Positions 33,393 through 45,150 of a DNA stretch of 64,000 bases are shown piece by piece. The stretch's first letter is position 1. The number at the start of each line of letters is the position of its first letter. Where the stretch lies: positions 4,331,286-4,395,285 of the forward strand of contig NC_060902.1 of NCBI RefSeq assembly GCF_014805685.1. The letters run 5' to 3'. This DNA comes from Silurus meridionalis. Taxonomy: Eukaryota; Chordata; Actinopteri; Siluriformes; Siluridae. The notes beneath the pieces are model-generated. The model saw only the letters and a list, made by a program, of their open reading frames with translations. It ran no database searches and was not told the DNA's origin. A program made the position numbers and the translations under genes.

Positions 33393-34904
33393 TATTCTGA
33401 ATCTTTGCATTTTTTTTTATTGCTTTCTCAGGAAGCATGTGGGCCAAAGGATGGGTTGAGTGTATGTTGACCATCCTGGAGAAGAATGGGAACCCCTGAG
33501 ACTACTTTGGACTAAGTGTTGGCTACCCCACTAGGTCCCAGCATTCATTTCACTCTGGAAACACAGGCAAATATGCCCAAAGGGATAGAACTGCTGTAAG
33601 CCTGTGTAGGCTAAGCAAATATATGCAAATAAAACTCAATTGTAAATCCTTGTCATATCATATGGGGAAAGATTGAACTCTGGATTGGACTCCAATCTAT
33701 TGCAGATCTAACACGAAATGTAATCTATTGATTAAAGTTCATGGACTTTTTTTGTGCCACTCAGCACGACTGCCTCCGTCTGGCTCCGTCTCTATAGCAA
33801 AAGAGGAGGAGGATCTTGGGTAATGCTGACAGAAATGCCAGATGTAATATTTTTCCCCATTTTAATCAAAGAATAAGGCAGAAAATATGCGGTTAGTTTA
33901 AGAGTAAGAGTTAGTGTAAGGGCGAGGGTTATACTATAATAAATGTGTGTGTCTCTAATTAACGCAGTCTCCTTAATTAACTGGAATATTTAGTGTATTT
34001 TGACTGGAAGGAACCACTTACAATGGTTTTTAATAGCGAGTAGCTTACTGAATATTAGGCAATAAAAACAAGGATAGATGTTGCTTAAATGTTGAGTATG
34101 AGAATGTAGTGCTTGAAGATTAAAAAACAATAAAAAATAAGAAAAAAAACGGTGGTATCCAGTAACAGAAAGATAACTTTGACAGAGGTACCAACAACAC
34201 TTCCTATTAAAATACACTACCTGGAAAGTCCTCAGTGACTCAATAAAAGAGGGAAATTCATGTATATGAACACGAATCAATAGATTACATATCGTGACTA
34301 TATCACGAATTGCCGTGAGACTGGGCTGGCAGATCACATAACACACACATTCACAATTATGGACAATTAAAAGCTCCCAGTGCATAAAAAAATTATTTTT
34401 GATGGACAGGAAGAAACTAAACCCTGGGAGATCATGTAGACACTAATTTGAATTTAAAATTGAGCCAGGGACCCTGGAGATGTCAGGTGGTACTCCTAAA
34501 TGATTAAAAGCACTACTCAATGCAGGCAGTCACTTAATTCTGTTTCCTGGACCAAAGTTATTTCACTCCAGCCAAGAAATAATACTACATTGACAAGAGA
34601 ATTCCTTGTTTTGTTGCTAGCCAACCTACATTTACTTTTTTGCTGAACAGATAGTATAACAATCGTTATAGAAGATGGATGAAAATGAACAAGCTAACAT
34701 AATGTTAACTGATTCTATATAATTTAAGTAGCTAGCTTGGATGGCCAACTCACAGCATGAGTGAAGTGTTATTCAGGAAACAGGAATTTGTGTGATAAAG
34801 TATCTTGAGTCTGAAGGGTGTCTAAAGTATGATGCCTGCCAAGATTCCCTTTACAGTTCAATTGCTGCCGAGCACGAAAGCTACTATTGACGAATGCCTC
34901 TAAT
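33393..34904. other. No recognisable feature
   Basis: About 1.5 kb. A 131-codon minus-strand frame at 33990-34385 has no motif and an unremarkable composition. Confidence 0.45.
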
Positions 34905-35045
34905 CTTGAGGCTGCTTTCAGCTACAGTGTTCAATCCCAGCCAGGGTGTATTCTTGCCTCACCACCAGTGATCCCAGGATAGGCTCTGGATTCACTGTGA
35001 CCCTGAGCAGGATAAAATGCTTACTAAAGATGAATTTATGAATGA
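34905..35045 (+). repeat. Fish retroposon 3' part
   Basis: CCAGCCAGGGTGTATTCTTG, CAGTGATCCCAGGATAGGCT, CTGGATTCACTGTGACCCTG, AGCAGGATAAAATGCTTACT and GAATTTATGAATGAA match the end of a common fish SINE/LINE family that terminates in (TGAA)n. A short reverse piece of the same tail is at 50155-50215. Confidence 0.65.
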
Positions 35046-35139
35046 AATACACACCTGTAATCCTAGTAAAAATTGCATTAAAAAAAATATAAAAATAAAT
35101 GCGCCTACAGCTGAGGCCTGGTAAAACTACCTTTGAGCG

Positions 35140-35430
35140 CTATTAAATCATTTCTATCTTTATGAAGAAAGTCATTTAAAGTTTTCGAATCAAGCTTTAA
35201 TTTGCAGTTCATTTTCACCTCTTAATAGTTCCTCGATCAGGGCCAAGGGAAATTTTCTTATTTCCCTCTAAATGCCCCATGCACCATTCTGAAGTGAAAT
35301 CAATTAAATTGCAGTCTCTTAATTAGGCGAGCACAAAGCATGGAGTGCTCGATTCTGCCCTAATTACCTGGACTGGTCACTGTTCAACCTGCAGCAGTGT
35401 GGTATACAGCCTACGAATGATTCATGATGC
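35140..35430. promoter_or_regulatory. Candidate conserved non-coding enhancer
   Basis: Repeat-free, with a dense set of homeodomain-type words: TCAATTAAATTGCAG (35300), TCTTAATTAGGCGAGCAC (35316) and CTGCCCTAATTACCTGG (35356). An inverted pair GCGAGCAC / GTGCTCG surrounds AAAGCATGGA (35327-35352). No open frame of note. The composition and motif density resemble vertebrate developmental enhancers. This is inference; no alignment is available. Confidence 0.35.
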
Positions 35431-35564
35431 GTTCATGTCCTTTGCAAAAAGTTTAGTAAGTCTGAGTCAGAGAACTGTTGCAATCTCAATACAGATATTT
35501 TAAAGATATTACACCACCACCTTCTATTGGACTAAAGAACTAAAAAAAGTTGACCTAGCCACAT

Positions 35565-35700
35565 AAAGTGCCTCATGTGCAACCTAGTGCACACAGTGCG
35601 AGACAATACAAAATGAAACAGTACAGGACAGATACAAAAAATACACAAAATAGCTGTTATACAGTACAATGTGCAAAAATAAGAGAACTGTAAACAAAGA
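35565..35700 (-). repeat. LINE-tail family fragment
   Basis: CAACCTAGTGCACACAGTGC, GAGACAATACAAAATG, AGTACAGGACAGATACAAAA and TGCAAAAATAAGAGAACTG are characteristic of the same fish retroposon 3' region as 31229-31865, in the same orientation. Confidence 0.45.
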
Positions 35701-35724
35701 GGGTTCTTGTAAACATATAATCCC

Positions 35725-36121
35725 ACTTCCGCCTGATCCTGCTGAATTTCTAACCATTACCGCCTGCTCCTGCAACACGTGTTTCCCACTCCCACCGGCT
35801 TTTGCGTTTTGGGCCCCTTTAGTCCACTTACGCAAACATTCTGTCACAGCTTATAAAGACTGTGTAAAAAGGCAGACCAACAATTAGGGCTAGAATTAAT
35901 TTACAGAATAATAACAGAAATAAACTGTTCTTTTTTTTTATTATTAGCCTTTAAAAATCTCTTTTAAACAACTTTCAAACAAAACATTACAACTAGCGGG
36001 ACCTGCAGGATGGTGGGACTTGTTCTATATTTGTTTGACCGCCCACTCCCACCAACGGCAAAGGTAAAACCGCCCAATCCCACGAGATTTGCATTGGGAT
36101 CCCAATCCTAATGCAGCCCTG
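35725..36121. mobile_element. hAT-like non-autonomous element, C-rich strand
   Basis: C-rich words CCGCCTGATCCTGC, CCGCCTGCTCCTGC, CCGCCCACTCCCAC and CCGCCCAATCCCAC recur near both borders. The right end CCTAATGCAGCCCTG is a CAGGGCTGC-type hAT terminus. The left terminus is not clearly preserved. No transposase frame. Confidence 0.4.
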
Positions 36122-37280
36122 TAATATAAACTATTGTATGGCAACGGTTGGTGGTAGTTTGAAATGTGTGCAAAACAGCAACAACTGAGCAAATGTGCAA
36201 AACAGCATATGGGTGGTGCGATAGACATGGATGTATATGAATTGAATTGAGTATTTGAGAGTGCCTTCTACCAGATGTTAAAGCATGGCTGTGAGGATTC
36301 CCTTCAATTCCTCTATGCCATACAGGAATGGTTGTGCTGTCAGTCAGCAAGAAGTAGGGTTTGTCACTGCACTTTCCTTCCAAGGTCACTTTCCACTTTA
36401 TAACTGCCTAACAATTGGTAAATGGACATTCTACTTGCATAAAATAACATGAAATGCATCGTAAAAGGCATCCTTTTTACTGTAGTAAGTATTCATAAAA
36501 ACCAAGAAAGGCAAACATACAGAGACAAACAAATGATTGATGGACAGACAGATAGACTGACAGGAAGAGTAGGACAGACAGATACATAAAAATCATTTTA
36601 CTACCTTTAGGACATGCGTGACAAAAAAACGGCATTGATGTATGGGTTTTCCTCTATAAATGTCCTCCAAATGTATTCATAGGAAACTCCCAGTGTCTAC
36701 ATATGTTTTCTTCTATCACTTGCTGTTCCCTTGAGATATGTTAATCTACTATATTACTTTTTTCAACTTGCTTCTCATGTCACAAGGGGCTGAATACATT
36801 TTGAGTAGCACATAAACTTACACACACAAACACACACATATGCATCAGACCATTGCACTATTCAGGATGGTAACTAGGTTTCTTACGATTAAGCATTTTT
36901 TAAAATAAACCAAGATATTCAGGTTGTGTTCATCAAATCATGTTTCAGTAAACTCAGTTTTAAACTAGTGGGGATAGTATAAAAAATCAGCCAACTCTTT
37001 ACTGGTGTACCCAGAGTAAAAGATTGGTGGATGGTGTCATTAATGCTTCTTCCTTTTTTTTATTTTTTACACCTACACTTGTCTGTGCCGAATAAAAATC
37101 AACTTATAATTTGGAGAAGTGCACCTCATAAGAATGCAAAAGCAGATAAAAGCCATCCATCACTGACAATATGAAAAAAGCAGAGGTGGACAATTGTGAC
37201 AAATGGCTGCGACATGCACTTTCTGAGACTCTCAACTTTTAACTGAAACAGATCCAGGATGAAAACGTGGGAAGCCCTAC
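36122..37280. other. No recognisable feature
   Basis: About 1.2 kb without supported content. Confidence 0.45.
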
Positions 37281-37320
37281 CAGAAATCCCTTTTGTGACA
37301 CCTTCAAACAGAACCTGAAC
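37281..37320 (-). other. Possible isolated exon or splice-acceptor mimic
   Basis: On the minus strand a strong acceptor-like tract (TTCTGTTCTCTTCTTTTCAG, ending at 37321) is followed by a frame reading VQVLFEGVTKGIS, and GGTAGGG follows as a possible donor. The peptide resembles the strand of MAM domains in adhesion proteins (pattern FQVxFEGVxG). No flanking exons are recognisable, and the frame continues for several dozen codons without more similarity. Chance is the more likely explanation. Confidence 0.12.
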
Positions 37321-38199
37321 CTGAAAAGAAGAGAACAGAAGGTAAGAAGGGCAATAAGTAAATAAGTAAATTATTTTTTTTTTCAACATACCTAGATTTC
37401 CACAACATTCATTTTTTTTTGTGCATTGCATAACAAGAAAGCATTTTGGAAAAAAGTTAAGGAGATGCTAAACAGTATTACTTGTTAATTGCAATTTTTA
37501 ATTGTTGCAAGATGACTTGTATATTTTCAATTATTTATTTATTCTTCAACTGAGCATTTTCTCCCCAAAGAAGGTAAACACATTTTCACTTGTTTTGTAA
37601 CTGAATTAATAAATAAGGAGGACGTTTGACTCTATGTCTCAAATAATCATATTCACTCCTCTGGGCTGTTTGCCTTGAACAGCAAATGTCATATAAAAGC
37701 TGGAAATGTGAAAAGAATGACATAGAAATAAGTGTACAGTACGTCCTTACATTGTTTTTTAATACTGAAATCACTGTTGCTGTATAGCATTTTTTTAGGG
37801 GTGGTAGATAAACAAAAATAGACATCATTGTGGTAACAAGGCATACAATTAATAAACACAGAACAATTAATTGCACCATTTGTTTCAGGTTGCAGGGTAA
37901 CCAAAGTGCAGTACCTATTACCTAACCTGGACCTGAAACATAAGGCTAAGGATAATAAATGTGCAGGATAATTAAATCATTTATTTGAGTTAACAGTCTA
38001 ACAGCTGAATAAATGAGCTGGAGTGATAAGTGTAGTTTAGGAGGCACCAGTAGAAGAAAAACAATAGGAAAATGAAGAGTGATTGAAGAGATTTATGTAT
38101 ATTTAGAAGCACATCTGCTTTAGAGAAGAAATGGAAGTTGTGTATAATGTGGGTTGCACTGGTCATGAACTCTCTTAGTAAAGGTGGATTGTTTAAGAT
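37321..38199. other. No recognisable feature
   Basis: A/T-rich; frames of 70-97 codons on the minus strand have no family signature. Confidence 0.45.
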
Positions 38200-38760
38200 G
38201 GGATTGCCAGGGGCGATAGAATCCATCCAGGGCTTTGCACTTCAGCTGCTTCTGAAAGGGTCCCAAACCCTGATGGAGAAAAACTGGCAGGCAGTGACCT
38301 TCTGAGCAGCGTGAATGACATGCTGCACCATGGCCTTGAAGGAAGTGGAAGCCAAGTGGAACCAGACAGTGATGGAGGTAACGAGGCAGGGCAGAAATGC
38401 GATCGACTCGGTTGACCCGGGAAGAAAAGATTGTTTCCTGACAATGGTGTAATCATGACCATTGGGATAGAGATGATGAATTCCCGGAGATCAATTACTC
38501 CCACTGTTGCACCTTTTATTTATAGTAAGGTGGCTAGGAAGTCCACTTTCGTACATGCTGAGCTGCAGATTCATCATGCCATGAAACAAGCCACTTTCAA
38601 CTGGTAAATAGATTTGTTGTTGGAGATGAAGCAGACCATTGTTGTATCATTTACAAATTCTGGCTGCTTCAAGAGAGAGGCATTTTAGAAAACAATCATT
38701 AGGATATAATGAAACGAGAAGTTTGGAGAGTCTTGAGGAATACCTTTTACAAAAAGAGGA
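38200..38760 (-). repeat. Degenerate LINE-like segment
   Basis: The 3' half (TTGTATCATTTACAAATTCT, then GAGAGTCTTGAGGAATACC) resembles the reverse of LINE coding sequence around the Asp-rich palm (GGTGTCATCTGCAAA-type, then CCTTGAGG.ACACC). The 5' half is richer in G/C and holds a 103-codon minus-strand frame without known motifs. Weak assignment. Confidence 0.25.
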
Positions 38761-38814
38761 TTAGAAGACCAGCCTGCTCTCTGAGATCATTTAATAAGAT
38801 GAAAATAATAATGT

Positions 38815-38896
38815 AATAATAATAATAATAATAATAATGATAATAATAATAATAATTATTATTATTATTATCATTATTATTATTATTATTATTATT
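38815..38896. repeat. 82-bp perfect palindrome, (AAT)n/(ATT)n
   Basis: The left arm is AAT-rich, the right arm ATT-rich, with the axis between 38855 and 38856. Every position pairs across 41 bp, including a single G at 38839 and its C partner at 38872 that break the triplet pattern. The sequence can form a long A/T hairpin or cruciform. Confidence 0.95.
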
Positions 38897-39151
38897 TTTT
38901 TACAAATTAAATCCTGGACTAAGCATTTATTACCTCTAAATAGAGGCACATGTTGGCCACAACCTCAAATGATCAATTATTTTACTAGAAACACTGCAAT
39001 GAATAAAGGCAAGTATTTGTGACAGTACTGATTTAAGGTCAGGTATCAGAATTCAGAATTAGTAGGCCTTACTATCAGTTAGTTTAAGTCAGACATACAG
39101 TAACAGTTGTATCTTAAAGGTTATCTAATAAAGGTTTATCTAATCTTATCC
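38897..39151. other. No recognisable feature
   Basis: Short unique-looking interval. Confidence 0.4.
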
Positions 39152-39330
39152 AGAGGTGTAAAGAGTACCTGAAAATCATACACGAGTAAAAGTATAGACC
39201 TTACTGCATAACTTTCTCTATCACAGGGTAAAGTCACCAATAACAATGTGACTTGAGTAAAAGTCTTAGAGTATCCGATTTGAACAGTGCTTGAGTATTT
39301 ACTCATATTGAACTTAGGCTCAAATATGCA
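39152..39330. mobile_element. hAT-like element end (AGAGGTGTAAAGAGTAC type)
   Basis: CAGAGGTGTAAAGAGTACCT, then ACACGAGTAAAAGTATAGAC, GTGACTTGAGTAAAAGTC and TTGAGTATTTACTC match a very common fish DNA-transposon terminus built of AAGTA-rich text. The opposite end is not found nearby. Confidence 0.55.
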
Positions 39331-40734
39331 CTAGTCCTCAACACCAAGACACATGTTTGTAAAAAGCCAAAAATGACCTAAAATACAAATCAAATGATTC
39401 ACCTCAATACTGCATTAACCAATACAAACCAATTCAACATTCCGGAAGGGAACAAAGATCAAACAAGTCAAAGTAGTAAAATGATTTAGCAAAAAAAGGT
39501 ATATTTTATTAACAAATACATCTATAGTATCATTTCACAAAGTAGAAGATCTATCAGTATTCAATAGACAAATAAAAAGAAAGTAATTTTTTTTTTGTAT
39601 TTATATAAGATAAAGTAAAACCAAACATTCAGAGCTGACTGTGATTTAATGCACCTATGCAAAAGCTTGGATTAAATGATAAAGGTGATGTACTGTATTA
39701 AAAATGGCAGACATTTACTGTGTAAAACTTTTCAACCCATTGGAACTAGCCAATACTAAAACCCTCGATTATAAATTGCATGTCTTTTTCAACAATTGAT
39801 AGTGTGCTGCTTTTAAGAGAAGTATTTTGCTCTTAAGACCAGACAAGCATAGATAAAGTTTCCTTTATCCTGAAATAAGACCACAACACAGTCTCTATTC
39901 TTGATGTTGAAGTAACAATGATCCGTTGTTTTTTGGCCACTGGCTGCGAAGATGATTTTAATTTGGCTGCACTGATTTGATTCGCAAGCTGCTTAAAGTC
40001 CCTGAGCACAATAAAAATTAAAGGTATTTTTTCTTGCCTGCTGATCACACAGCAGAACCTCAAAATGCTGTATTTGGCCTGTGGTTGTATCAGCAGTTAA
40101 CAAAACAGAGGGAAAGATCACAATCAAAATATCAACATTTGATTGCCAATTATACCAGCAATGGCAATCAGACCTGCAGAAATGCTTTTACCTCAATGGA
40201 TCCTGGGGTACTAATAAACAAACATACACATGACAAAGTCACAGACAAGCCTTATATGAAAGGGTCACAAAGGGGTCAGTCAGACTTTAGCAAAACAGTA
40301 CATACAAAAGGTCCACATGTCCCATTGACTGCTAATATAACAAGTTTCAGCTTGGGCTAGCAACATCCTTTCAGCTGGGAGGTTAAAGGACCTATTTATT
40401 AAACCAGTGATATTAATAACCAGTGTTTTGGAGTACTCCTTGTTTATTAATTTACTATCAGAGACTCTTTCCTCCTGGACAATTTATTGTTTTTTTGCTC
40501 TTGTGGCTTAAACAAAACCTATTTTTATGTCTACCCTATGGATGCCTGTGTAGTTCTCTCCAGTATAGCTGCATTGCTTGTTAAATTTATTTCACAGTAA
40601 GAGTTAGTTAAATCTGAACATCATACAGTACATGACTAATGTGGTGAGGATACTTACAATGAACCTCGCAACAATTACCAATAAAACTAGAGAACCTCTA
40701 GAAAGTTGAGCAAAAGGACATCAAGGGGAGACAT
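39331..40734. other. Unassigned, 108-codon frame present
   Basis: The plus-strand frame at 40034-40360 (MPADHTAEPQNAVFGLWLYQ start) and a minus-strand frame at 39833-40063 share the same region. Neither shows a domain, signal peptide or splice context that I recognise, and the surrounding sequence is A/T-rich. Treated as not coding. Confidence 0.4.
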
Positions 40735-41229
40735 TTTCCATCACACGTTTGACATGCGGCGATGCTGCAGTAAGTCGTTTGAGGTGTTTTAGTGGCACCT
40801 GTGCTTCGAAACCAGAAGAAAATCACTGTATGATGACCAGAGATCAGGAAGACCAAAACAATTTTGAAACCATTCAGCAACACGTGCATGATGATTGTCG
40901 GAATACAATCCACATAATCTCACATCTGCACCCACCCAACTCATCAGATTTGTCTCCTGTGGATTTCTCCCTTTTTTCCGAAGATGAAGAGACAGCTCAA
41001 AGGTCATTGTTTTGACACCATTGCGGAGATCGGGCACGAATCGCAAAAGGTGCTTGACATGCTTTGAAAAAAAGACTTTCAGAAAACATTTCAGAAGTGG
41101 TAGGAACGCTGGGGGCACTGTATTGCTGTGCAAGGGGACTATTTTGAAGGTGATAGTGTGTAAACATTGATTAAAAAAGTACTTTTTTGGAAACAGAGCA
41201 AGTCTGGAACATTTTGATACCACCTTGTA
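40735..41229 (+). mobile_element. Mariner element, internally deleted
   Basis: Transposase pieces in order are DQRSGRPKQ-like text (about 40836), then a jump to HLHPPNSSDLSPVDFSLFSE (about 40924-40983, where active mariners have an SPDLxPxDxxLF block), then KGHCFDTIAEI (about 41000), LDMLxKKDFQK (about 41053) and GDYFEGDSV (about 41138). The 3' terminus is TTTTGATACCACCTTGTA. The catalytic core between the first two blocks is deleted and frames are shifted. In the D-type block the conserved Pro before Asp is Ser. The 5' terminal repeat is missing. Confidence 0.8.
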
Positions 41230-43656
41230 TTTTTGTGATTAGTGTAACCACATGGTCTCTGCATGATGGGAGGGACTAAAGAGGTCTTGTACACTGATGT
41301 AAAGGTGTCTAATCTATAAAAAAAAATATGAAGAAATTGCATCTACTCTGGTAGTTTTGGTGTAATCTAGGATTGGGCTCAATGGGAAAAAAAGTATCAA
41401 ATTAAACCCATTTTCATTGTTATTACCAAAACCACTAAGGACTTTTGCGGCTAGTTTAGTACATTTTAGAATGTCTGGACTTATAAAAGGTAAATTCTCT
41501 TTCTAAAGATTATAGCATTGACGAGCTCTCAGACACCCTACTGTTCACACCACAACTTCATTAAAGGTTATTAATGGTTGTTGGTAGTGCTAAACTGTGC
41601 AGTTATTTCCTAATTACAAATCCAAGGTTACAGTCAAAAGTCCTGTAGTCTATTAATAATAATTAATATCTCTAATCTCCCTGTAGTGTTCTCCTTTGTG
41701 TTGCTGTATGTGAAAGCTGTACGGGTGTAAAGTTTTGGAATCTTACCCACCTCCAAGTATGAGGACATGTGTTACAAGAAAAAATAATTGTTGCGAGATT
41801 GAAGCCACAAGGTACAGATTTTAATTAATTCAAGCATTTCAGTGACAAACACATGAGCAAAAGACACCACTAGGGAAGATGCCAATACTCAGGCCAGAAA
41901 ATAAATGCTGGAATCTTGGCCTCTTTCTAATAATGTCTGGCATTAAATAAAAGACATAAATCATGCAATACATCAAGGCTGCTGGGCTAAAACAACATAA
42001 TTAAGGTGACCTACGATGTGAACTGTTCAGTATTGGTGAAGCCTCAAAAGAACACCAGGTTCTCACAAATTATTTATAATAAATGCAAGCCAAGATGAAA
42101 ATTTTTTTGTTTGCTTCTGGAAAGGGTAAAACAAAAACCATGACATCCAGACCTGTTCATGATTTGCTCTTTTGTGCATTTTTTAAAAATCTATATTACT
42201 TAAAATAAAAGTAAATACAAGTTAACGTTCTGTGCTCTAGGGGTACTGTATCATGGCTGACTCTTAGTTTTGACCCCAGCTTCCTTAAAGGTAGGGATAT
42301 GTAATAAAATAATTTCACTTTCTCTTGTATATGAGTGACAATTTGGACATTTGGAGGTTTTCCGATTAGTCTTTAGGCAGCTGTAAAACTAACTATAATG
42401 TGTTAGTAACTGGTTATTATGTCTTCTTACCCAATCAGGAACAGTTTTATCTCATGTTTTTTCCAGTGTGTATACACAATTGTTTGTTATCTGCATTAAA
42501 CTAGAACATTTGCACCATTCTGTGTGCTGTGTGATTCTTCCCAGATCAGAAAAGGCACCATGGGCATCGTAGATCGCATGGAAAACTTCTCCAAGAATGA
42601 AGTTTTGTATGGGCATAATAAAAATCTAACAGTATATTGGTTTAATTAGCTACTGGACATTTCCTCGCTGACTGCCCCTCCTGCTAATTAATTTAGTTAT
42701 GGTAAGTCTTGCTTTAGTTAACAGATACAGGACACAGTTTCAAACACAGTGAAACACAGTTATCCATAATTACATATCCAGGGTCCAAGCTCAAAAAAAT
42801 GCACAAACCACAAGAGGTCTCATCAATGGAAAAATGTCCAGAAGCAGAAATCAAGTCCCCTTTGTAAGTCCACTTGTATTTGAACACCAAAAGAAGTCAT
42901 TTGCATCTGTATTTTTATTTTTTGTGACTTTGGTCTTCACAATACACGTGGACTTAAAAGAGAGATCAGTTCTCCTTCTGAACATTTCAGAATTGATGAG
43001 CTCTCTGACCACTTGTTGTTCACAGCGCAACATCTTTAGAACTCAGACCCCCTGTTGTGTGAGACTGAATTATGGATAGTTGAGTCTAATTCAAAATGGT
43101 TACTCGACACGATGCAATAATTTGGCTGTGAATAAAATAATAGAGCAAAAGCAGTGACCAAGTGACATATGTGGCTGGAATAAATAAAAGAAAAATACCC
43201 TGTGTAACTGTGTTGCAGGATGTGTTGCAGTGGCATGTTTATTGGGGATAAGCTTACTTAAAGCTTATAAATGTATAAATTATAAATAGATACTTATTTA
43301 TAATTGTGATTTATTAATTTAGTAAAGTTGCTTTAGGTCAAAAACTTATATGAATAAAATTATGATTGAATTACATTTTATGTAAAAACTTTAATATTCC
43401 ACAAAAGAAACTACTTCAGGCATCTACTGAACAATTGAGCATTAAAGGACATAAGTTTCCCAAGAACTCCCCTAAAACTTCATCTCACCAACATGAGGGT
43501 CTTTCTTTTACCAAGGAAAGAAAGCTCACCTGCCTGGTATATGAAAAAGAATATGAAAACAACAAGTAGTAAAGATGAAGTAGAACTCTGGTAATCAGTG
43601 GAGTTAATTAAATAATAAGACGATAAAGGGGTGACACATGTAGGTTAATCCATAAA
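41230..43656. other. No gene recognised; 41880-42060 possibly conserved
   Basis: About 2.4 kb with only short overlapping frames (66-81 codons). The part from 41880 (AATAAATGCTGGAATCTTGG, TTTCTAATAATGTCTGGCAT, ACAACATAATTAAGGTGACC) is repeat-free and rich in TAAT words. This is a weak regulatory candidate only. Confidence 0.35.
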
Positions 43657-43830
43657 CTCATTTATGGCATTTGGCAGATGCCAGTATCCAGAGCGATTTA
43701 CAGCTGAGCACTTGAGGGTTAAGGGCTTTGTTTAAATACGCCCAGCACTGGCAGCTTAGTGGTGCTGGGATTTGAACTTGTGACCTTCCCGAGCCAGAGT
43801 TCAACGCCTCAAACATTGAGCTACTGCCCC
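43657..43830 (-). mobile_element. tRNA-derived SINE, family 1, copy 3
   Basis: Best-preserved copy of the family. Plus-strand text CATTTATGGCATTTGGCAGA, CCAGAGCGATTTACAGC, GTGGTGCTGGGATTTGAACT and TTGAGCTACTGCCCC is the reverse of a tRNA-like head (GGGGCAGTAGCTCAATG, then CAAGTTCAAATCCCAG as A and B box) joined to a LINE-derived tail. Confidence 0.82.
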
Positions 43831-43994
43831 AAGTTCATTGCTGATATTCATGTACAGGATATATTATTTATGTAATTCATCCTATTAGAGGATCTATTGA
43901 AAAGCTATGGAATAAACCTATATTATGATTTAGATTTCATTTATGTTTAAGTCTAAGATTTTAAAGTGGCTATTAAAGAAGCTGACCACACATA

Positions 43995-44519
43995 CACTAT
44001 ATTCTCAAAAGTTTGCGGACACCTATTCACAAGTACGTTATGTGCTTTTTGAGCATCGCATTCCACAATTAATACCAATTTGCTATTATAATTTTCTTTA
44101 CTCTTCTGAAAGATTTTGGAGTGTGCTTATGGAGACTTGTGCTTATTCAGACACAAGGGTGGTAGTAAAGTCAGGTGCTGATGATGGTGGGGTGAAAAGG
44201 CCTGGGTTGCACTCAGTGTTCCAATTCATCCAAAGCTGTTAAGTAGGGTTGAGGTCAGAACTCTATAGCAGGAGATCTTCCACTCCAACCCATGTAAAGT
44301 ATACCTTAATAGTGTTTGCTTTGGGCACAGGGGCATTTTCATGCTGGAACAGGTTTAGGTCTCCTAGTTCAAAATGAAAGAGGAACTTTCATGCTACTGC
44401 ATCCAATGACACCCTGTGCAATTGTGTGCCTTCAACTTTGCGATAAAGTTTTTGAAAAAAAAAAAAAAACACATATAGCTGGGAAAATCAGATGTCCCAA
44501 TAATTTTGTCCATATAGTG
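43995..44519 (-). mobile_element. Tc1-like element, internally deleted (CACTATATGG family)
   Basis: Left end CACTATATTCTCAAAAGTTT then GCGGACACC; right end CAATAATTTTGTCCATATAG followed by TG; TA lies on both sides (43993-43994, 44520-44521). Internal antisense transposase words include AAGATTTTGGAGTGTGCTTA, AATTCATCCAAAGCTGTTAA, GTAGGGTTGAGGTCAGAACT and GGGGCATTTTCATGCTGGAA. 525 bp. Same subfamily as 2069-2506. Frames of about 70-100 codons across it are fortuitous. Confidence 0.88.
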
Positions 44520-44861
44520 TACATAGAAAGATAGCCTGCTCCAGAGAATAGGACCTACCAAAGAAAATCCACAGTTGCTTCCAGTTCCAAGGTGATGACA
44601 AGAAACCATTGAAACAAGTTGAAAAAATAAAAAAGTACACTAGTGGAGGAAAAAGCAAGAAGATAATTTATATATTTGGCCACAAAAAAAAAAAAAAAAT
44701 GCTTTTTTGATTTAGCTGAATGCAGGATAACAGTTTGAGTAAGACCAGTTTACCATGATTCACAATAGTCTAATAGTCTAATGTTTGAGATTTCCATCTT
44801 GAATTAAAAATAAATAAATAAATAAGACAAGCCAAATACATTATAACTTATTTGATTAAAA

Positions 44862-45150
44862 AAGTAGATTCAGAAGTAGAGTCTAAAATCACTCCAAGAT
44901 TCCTTACACATGATCTTGTACATTCAACAATAGAGTTTCTATAATTTTCCTATATCATTAAATGGTCAAAAGAAAATGTAAAGAACATTATCATATGTAC
45001 ACTTCTTATTTTAACTCACTGGAAAGTGTGCTGCTGTATTAGATCTTGAATATGTTGCTGCACTTTGAAAACAAATGCTCAGAGGAAGCATATACAGGGG
45101 AAATAGTACAGGTCCTCGCATTAACCCCTGAGAGACATCGCATGTCCAAT
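44862..45150 (-). repeat. LINE-like segment, antisense
   Basis: GAGGAAGCATATACAGGGGA, AATAGTACAGGTCCTCGCAT and TAACCCCTGAGAGACATC resemble the reverse of LINE reverse-transcriptase sequence just after the catalytic box. Diverged, with no frame remaining. Confidence 0.35.

Noticed and set aside
33990..34385. 131-codon minus-strand frame
   Set aside because: No domain, and amino-acid composition is that of translated A/T-rich DNA.
40034..40360. 108-codon plus-strand frame as a gene
   Set aside because: No recognised motif, no neighbours, overlapping minus-strand frame; length is compatible with chance in 64 kb.
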